A stretch of 64,000 nt of DNA from Amphirosellinia nigrospora (lineage: Eukaryota > Ascomycota > Sordariomycetes > Xylariales > Xylariaceae), in NCBI GenBank assembly GCA_004123355.1, contig SCHM01000004.1:620001-684000 (forward strand), in the 5' to 3' direction. Positions 58,701-64,000 of this stretch are shown here, one piece after another. A program made the position numbers and the translations under genes. The notes under the pieces are model-generated. The model was not told the origin of the DNA, made no database searches, and worked only from the letters and a program-made list of their open reading frames with translations. Within the stretch, counting starts at the first letter, position 1. Each line of letters begins with the position of its first letter.

Positions 58701-58986
58701 GTGGATTGCCAACATCCGAGATCAGACCTCTGGGCGCGAGGGGTGAAGGCGGTACAGGCCTAATGGTGAATATGCCAATATCTCCAGTCTCTGTGGTCGT
58801 CTTGAGCATGCTCTCCAGCGCGCCAGGCGAATGTAACAGGACGGAGTTCTCATTCACACTACGAAGAGGCTTATGAAGAGGACGAAAAGGGGGTGGGCCG
58901 ACGCCTTGACCGCCATGGGATGCGTAACTACTTCGTAGCGTGCCATGACTTGCACTACGCCGGGGACAGCGATGCCGCTCCATCAT
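55766..58986 (-). CDS. Large disordered protein, unrecognised
   Basis: A three-exon gene I cannot name. Exon 1 58986-58307 (start MMERHRCPRRSASHGT), intron 58306-58256 (51 nt with CTAACTAAT branch), exon 2 58255-57658, intron 57657-57526, exon 3 57525-55766. One slip in the C4G3 run at 58387-58393 is needed for the join, giving ENGQIDYSRMVEINRVSY then RTVHGHFKHAHSP. With it all phases close to 1,012 residues. It is Ser/Pro/Arg-rich and mostly disordered, with no membrane segment or known catalytic motif. Denser patches are AVAPPVSQMMGYPQPTILER (exon 2), GPKFKLKIKTNG, and RRIVTDLLQQKPRDLF (exon 3), with a basic C-terminus (RFGRRIRAKLSRWVRGAEIA). In exon 2, YYDYTEDFE reads in another frame between two in-frame segments, so three further missing bases are possible there. 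Confidence 0.65.
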
Positions 58987-61375
58987 AGAAGCAAGTAGTT
59001 CAAGTATTACGCGGAAGACGCAAGCACGACAACGTTCGGGCAGGCAAGCATAATATGAAATAAAAAGTACAGAAATGGGGAAGAAGGCGAGTTGCCAATA
59101 AGACGGAGACTTCAGTTGGATTCCGTCCGTCGATGGCTTTGTCAACGAGCACTGGGATAGCAGCCAGCGGCGCCAACAATAGCCGTAGTTCGGGGTACGA
59201 TATTGGGCGATGGGTTGGGATGGGGAGGGAACTTGGAAGAGAGGCAGAGGGAACCAAAATAGTTGGTGACCCGACAAACACAAAGTGCGAATAGGTTAGC
59301 CATGTTTCTAGGACGGAAGGCACCGTAGTCTAGTGGAAAAAGGGGAGGAAAGCACAAGTTTGTATTGTTAGTAAAGGAGATGGAAGCCGCCATGGCCTTG
59401 ACATAGTAGCTACCCAAGTAGTCAACTATTCCTAGCATATCCTACTACAAGCGTCGATTACAAGCACGTTGGAAGCGAAGTCTAGAAGTCGACGAGACGC
59501 AATGGTCGAATCAAATATATATTTTCACAACTGTACCTATGTAGTTCATTCCGCTCCTTAAATATGCAATGTGTAAATCCCAAATAATGGTCTACACTGG
59601 CATTGAGGAGGCACGGCATTGACGCCACACTTATCTCTAAGCCTCAAGTTGCCTATCAAACATCAGAAGGCGTAATTTGCTTTATGTACTTTGATATTGA
59701 GGACACCCAAATACCAGGTATGCAGACCATCAAGGCATTATAAACACTTGATCCTTGCTATTCTAGATAGACCTACTTTATCAAATGTTCTTATCTTTAG
59801 CTATCTCAGGACCAATTCGAAGACAGATACCGCGATCGAGAAGCATCTAATCGTTTATGGTCCGTGATCACAGTCGCAGTACGGACCAAGGCCAACCCAG
59901 TTGTCTTTGGAACGTCAACATCACGGGGAGGTGGAAACGGAAAGCGACGGGCAGTCAATGAATCCTAATGGCATTCCTGGAAGTCTACTATCTTGTTGGT
60001 TTCAATTTATTTATACGAGGTTATGTATATGAATAGGAAACCCTGAAATGGTCTCGAGAGATACGTTATAGAGGACTTGATAAGTTCCTGTTGTTTTTTT
60101 AGCTTGATTACATTAGGTAGAAAGGAAAGAATTTATATAGTAGGAGCATCACCAGTTCAGTTGAAGGTGTACCCAGTCCGAATATGGCGGGTACCATATA
60201 TCATATCAAATAATCTACCGATCCGAACTAATAGAGGTAGAATAGAATAGAGAATAAACTCCTGTATCCCTTAGCTAAGACACTAGATGATACCTAGTGT
60301 ACAAAGCTCCGGATGAAGTTGACCTGCGACATGAGCACTTAAGTATATACTTTAGTATAATTGGTTTTAGGCGCCGTGAAACATTTAGAGTTGAGCATCT
60401 CAGAAAGGAAAAAGATCAGAGTGAGACATGTTGTATACTAAGTAAGTACTTTAGCCAAGTTGTCCTTCGACACTGTACCTATCTAGTAGGTTAGGTAGAT
60501 AGTTCACTAGATACCCATACTAATACATATAAACGGTTGAAAATTAATAATAATAATACGCAAGAAGGGGCTGAGGAAATACATAAATAAGATACACCTC
60601 GTTTATAATACTTCGCCAACAAAAAACATGGTTGGTTCAACCTCGTACAGACTCGTAGAAAACAAGTCGACAACAAGGGGGCGAATAGTCCATTACGACG
60701 CCCCCGCAAACCTTACGTACCTTAACCCCTAGGTATTCATGTAGCTTTTACAGTGCCAAGTCTTACTGTGCCCCGTGGTCACGGTCGGCCAGGCTAGAAG
60801 GTACCTAGCGGCTGGCATTGCCGCCACCAACCCAGAAAGCGACCTGCCTTGGACCGCATTCCTAAGCGGAAAGAGAACACCTGTCATCTGGACCGGAACC
60901 CGCCTCACAGTGTTCCAGAGTTTCGGTGGAGCTTAGAAATCCGGCTCTGCCACGCCCCTCCACACCCCTCCACTCCCCGCCACATGCATCTACTATTGGT
61001 GGTTCAGTTGGGAATAACAGGTTCAATTCAGCTCTGCGACTGGTGTGGACAGATTTATATTCGGAGCATCAGCCTTCTTGCCCCATTGATCCAAGGTACG
61101 CAAAGGGGACACATCTCCCTTATCTCTAAGCTTTCTAGCGGTGGCCGAATAAAGTCGTTTGCCCTGCATTTTGCGTAACTGTATTCCCTTTCCATTCTAC
61201 ATTCTCTGCAGTTCCCCTCAGTTCCGTTACATCTACAAACAGGTAAACTCACCCGAATCTATCTGCCATATTACCATCTTCGTCTTGTAACTGGTCTCGT
61301 AGCATCACACCAGTGATCACTCTTCACTTTTGTTGCGAGAGCTCGCCCGCTAACGTGTTCAAACAGCCTGACAAT
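58987..61375. other. Divergent gene-free region upstream of PDI
   Basis: About 2.4 kb between two divergent starts. It is AT-rich at 59980-60620, with TACCTA/TAGGTA words at 60470-60505. The last 500 bases are more GC-rich and hold the PDI promoter and leader. No gene is supported. Confidence 0.4.
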
Positions 61376-63006
61376 ATGCGTTCGGCACGGAACATTGCCC
61401 TCGGCCTTCTTGCGGCTGCCGCCGTTGTATCTGCGGCTGATGCAGCTTCTGATGTCGTCCAACTTAAGAAGGACGACTTCGATGCCTTCGTCAAGGAAAA
61501 CAACCTAGTATTGGCAGAGTGTAAGTCGACCGGAGAACAGCTCACCCTCTACGAGACATAGCTAACTGTTCCACTCTCAGTCTTTGCCCCCTGGTGTGGC
61601 CACTGCAAGGCCCTCGCCCCAGAATACGAAGAAGCTGCCACTACATTAAAAGAGAAAGACATCAAGCTGGTCAAGGTTGATTGCACAGAGGAGCAGGACC
61701 TTTGCCAGACTTACGGTGTTGAAGGGTACCCAACACTGAAGATCTTCCGAGGACCCGAAAATATTACTCCGTACTCTGGCCAACGGAAGGCCGCGGCGTA
61801 AGTTCGCCAAAGCAATAGCTATGTCTCGACCGTGCTAATACCCTTGTCAGCATCACCTCATACATGATCAAGCAATCCCTTCCTGCCGTCTCAGAGCTGT
61901 CCACCGATACCCTAGAGGACTTCAAGACTGCCGACAAGGTTGTCCTTGTCGCCTACGTTGATGCCTCGGACAAGGCCTCTACCGAAGTCTACAACGCCAT
62001 TGCTGAGAAGCTCCGAGACAACTACCTCTTTGGAGCCACCAGTGACGCCGCCCTCGCCGAGGCTGAGGGTGTCACCGCCCCTGCCATCGTCCTATACAAG
62101 TCATTCGATGAAGGCAAAGCTGTGTTCTCCGACAAGTTCGATGAGGATGCCATTGCAAGCTTCACCAAGACCGCCTCCACTCCCTTAGTCGGCGAGGTTG
62201 GACCCGAGACCTACTCCGACTACATGTCGGCCGCCATTCCCCTTGCTTATATCTTCGCCGAGACCCCTGAGGAACGAAAGGAGCTTGGTGATGCCCTCAA
62301 GCCTCTCGCCGAGAAGTACCGTGGCAAGATCAACTTTGCTACCATCGACGCCAAGGCCTTTGGTGCCCACGCCGGCAACCTAAACCTTCCTACTGACAAG
62401 TTCCCCTCTTTTGCCATCCAGGAGACGGTGAAGAACCAGAAATTCCCCTTCAGCACTGAAGAAGAAATCAATGTCAAGACTATTGGTAAATTCGTTGAGG
62501 ACTTCTCAGCTGGCAAGATCGAGCCTAGCCTTAAGTCCGAGCCTATTCCTGAGACCCAGGAGGGCGCTACCACCGTCGTTGTTGGCAAGAGCTACGAGGA
62601 CATTGTTCTCGATGACACCAAGGATGTCCTGATTGAGTTCTACGCCCCTTGGTGCGGTCATTGCAAGGCCTTGGCTCCCAAGTACGAAGAACTGGCTGCT
62701 CTATATGCCAACAGTGAGTTCAAGGACAAGGTTGTCATCGCCAAGGTTGATGCCACCGCCAACGACGTCCCCGATGAGATCAAGGGTTTCCCCACCATCA
62801 AGCTATACCCCGCTGGCTCCAAGAGTGAGCCCGTCACTTACAGTGGATCTCGAACTGTCGAGGATCTGATCACCTTTGTCAAGGAGAATGGAAAGTATAA
62901 GGCCGTCGTTGAGGAGAAGAAGGAGGAGGAGACACCTGTTGCCCCCGCCGCGACTGAGACGACAGCGAGCGAGGCTGCCAAGGAGACGGATCATGACGAA
63001 CTATAG
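61376..63006 (+). CDS. PDI1: Protein disulfide isomerase
   Basis: ER lumenal oxidoreductase that forms and reshuffles disulfides in secreted proteins. Exons 61376-61520, 61581-61797, 61851-63006; 505 residues, standard for fungal PDI. Signal peptide [20 protein letters not shown], then thioredoxin domains a-b-b'-a': the first active site [18 protein letters not shown] is split by intron 1 just before the WCGHC, the second is [20 protein letters not shown], and the ER-retention signal HDEL ends an acidic/Ala tail. Other hallmarks are [12 protein letters not shown] and [13 protein letters not shown]. No frame slip at all. Codon use is strongly C-ending, which fits high expression. It serves the secreted enzymes made in this genome, including the WSC oxidase. 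Confidence 0.96.
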
Positions 63007-63582
63007 ATTGTATACCTGAATTTTTTCTTTATGCGGTCACGGCTACACGTCAGACAGTTTAATCGACTGTCTTATGAATATCACTCTGCGGGATTCTTGT
63101 AAAAATGCCGGCTTCGGGTAGCTAGCATAGGAGTAATGAATTTATATGAACGAACTTTTTTCGCCTCTGGCTGCATGATAAAGTGAGTGCGTATGCAGAA
63201 CAGATTGATAGTGCTTGTATGCATCGGGAGGCCAGAATGCAACCTCGAGGGATGGCAGAGATTTTCAATGTAACATCAAGCACAGTAATGCTGTTGGTAT
63301 CAGGAATAGACATGGTAAGAATGAGGCGATGATTGGGGGGTGGAGGGGGGCAAAGCTGGAAGGGGCCAATCCACTGTCGGTTTTACCGATCAATAACCGT
63401 AGACCCCTGGAACATGCCGATATGCCAAAAGGGTCAGCTGTCAGCAACATACGTTGAACTGACTTCTAACCAATATTTCTAGCCACCCTCGCCGGCGCCC
63501 CTCGATTCCTGGTCCCAACTCTTCCTCAACACCGTTTCCCTCCCCAACCCAACATCGACCAAATTTCACCACAAAACACACA
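63007..63582. other. Spacer between PDI and the mitochondrial protein gene
   Basis: About 0.6 kb with the PDI 3' UTR and the next promoter. The final 100 bases are C-rich leader. No gene is seen. Confidence 0.4.
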
Positions 63583-64000
63583 ATGGCTGCGCGGATCGTA
63601 TCAACGGGGGCCCGAAGCGTATTCGTGGCCTCCACGACGTCCATCGCCACGCGCGCTACCGCCCGCAACTTCCACGCGACTTCACGAACTCTTACCGATG
63701 CCGCCGCTGCATTGCCCGTCCGCAAACCCGTCGGTGCCTTTCGCGGAGGGTGAGTTTAAGGAATGAGTTGGTTTTTAGAATGTGCAACGGCTAATACTTT
63801 GGCCTCTACGTAGCCTCTTCGGTTTCCTTCTGGGTTCGACCCTTGCCGGCGGCGGTGTCTACGGCTACACCCTGTTAGTTCGAGCCTTTTCTCCATTACT
63901 ACCTGCCTCGATTTAGTCATCGCCTTCGATTGCCTGGTCCTTGTGGACTAGGTCTGTTGAAGCAGTCCATCACGGCGCCATTCCAACTACCTATAATGAT
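63583..64000 (+). CDS. Probable mitochondrial membrane protein, N-terminal part
   Basis: The gene runs off the window. Exon 1 63583-63749, intron 63750-63813, exon 2 63814-63873, then a donor GTTAGT; a third exon may begin near 63955 but is not certain. The start MAARIVSTGARSVFVASTTS continues TRATARNFHATSRTL, an Arg/Ser/Ala-rich, acid-free matrix-targeting presequence with a likely cleavage after ARNFHA. A glycine-rich membrane helix follows (GLFGFLLGSTLAGGGVYGYT). This looks like the conserved fungal mitochondrial inner-membrane proteins of unknown role; I cannot name it. Confidence 0.65.

Noticed and set aside
1-64000. Programmed ribosomal frameshifting as the cause of the frame slips
   Set aside because: Sites share no slippery heptamer or downstream structure that I can see, occur several times per gene, and affect unrelated families; missing bases in the assembly explain them more simply.
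1-64000. RIP mutation, LTR elements, DNA transposons, CRISPR arrays
   Set aside because: No reverse transcriptase, integrase, transposase or capsid-like frames, no long terminal repeats, no spaced direct-repeat arrays, and no strongly C-to-T skewed AT islands were found on reading both strands.

Overview
The window is a 64-kb piece of nuclear DNA from a filamentous ascomycete (Pezizomycotina), most likely a Sordariomycete. The grounds are intron-containing genes with short introns (mostly 50-110 nt, GTRNGY donors, CTAAC/CTGAC-like branch sites, YAG acceptors), a gene set whose best matches in memory are filamentous fungal proteins, and fungal-specific families such as an arg-13-type ornithine carrier, HAP3 with an extended N-terminus, and a WSC-domain copper radical oxidase. 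Finer placement (for example Xylariales) is a guess. I saw no intact transposon, LTR element, CRISPR array or convincing tRNA or rRNA gene.

Layout. 1-15 kb: 5' part of an ARS2/SERRATE homologue (-), TspO (+), ornithine carrier ARG13 (-), a KEL3-type kelch protein (+), a WSS1-like DNA-protein-crosslink protease (+), a small secreted cysteine-rich protein (+), and SWR1-complex subunit VPS71/SWC6 (-). 15-18 kb: secreted triple-WSC glyoxal/galactose-oxidase-like enzyme (-), followed by about 4.8 kb without a recognisable gene. 22.7-34 kb: a compact housekeeping block with NF-X1/FAP1 (+), TGS1 (-), GRASP/GRH1 (+), OST2/DAD1 (-), TMEM14 (+), CMC2 (-) and prefoldin-2 (+), arranged as alternating divergent and convergent pairs. 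34-38 kb: gene-poor. 38-45 kb: HAP3, RRN3 and a bZIP factor (all +). 45-54 kb: DOP1 (-) and MON1 (+), two membrane-trafficking genes sharing a divergent promoter. 54-59 kb: an unrecognised basic small protein and an unrecognised 1,000-residue protein (both -). 61-64 kb: protein disulfide isomerase (+) and the 5' part of a mitochondrial protein gene (+).

The most striking feature of the raw sequence is a systematic frame problem. In about 14 otherwise well-conserved single-copy genes the reading frame slips at one or more points. In at least 12 genes every clear slip is repaired by one extra base (never by removing one), usually beside a G/C doublet or longer run. Roughly 25-32 missing bases would restore full-length proteins whose exon phases then close exactly. 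This argues for single-base deletions in the assembly rather than for pseudogenes, although a biological cause cannot be excluded from sequence alone. Coordinates below give the whole gene span, with exons in the text. The genes mostly serve general cell functions (RNA processing, secretion, transcription, mitochondria, proteostasis). I see no biosynthetic cluster or dedicated new system; the best candidates for new biology are the small secreted protein, the two unrecognised minus-strand genes at 54-59 kb, and a possible alternative N-terminus of HAP3.
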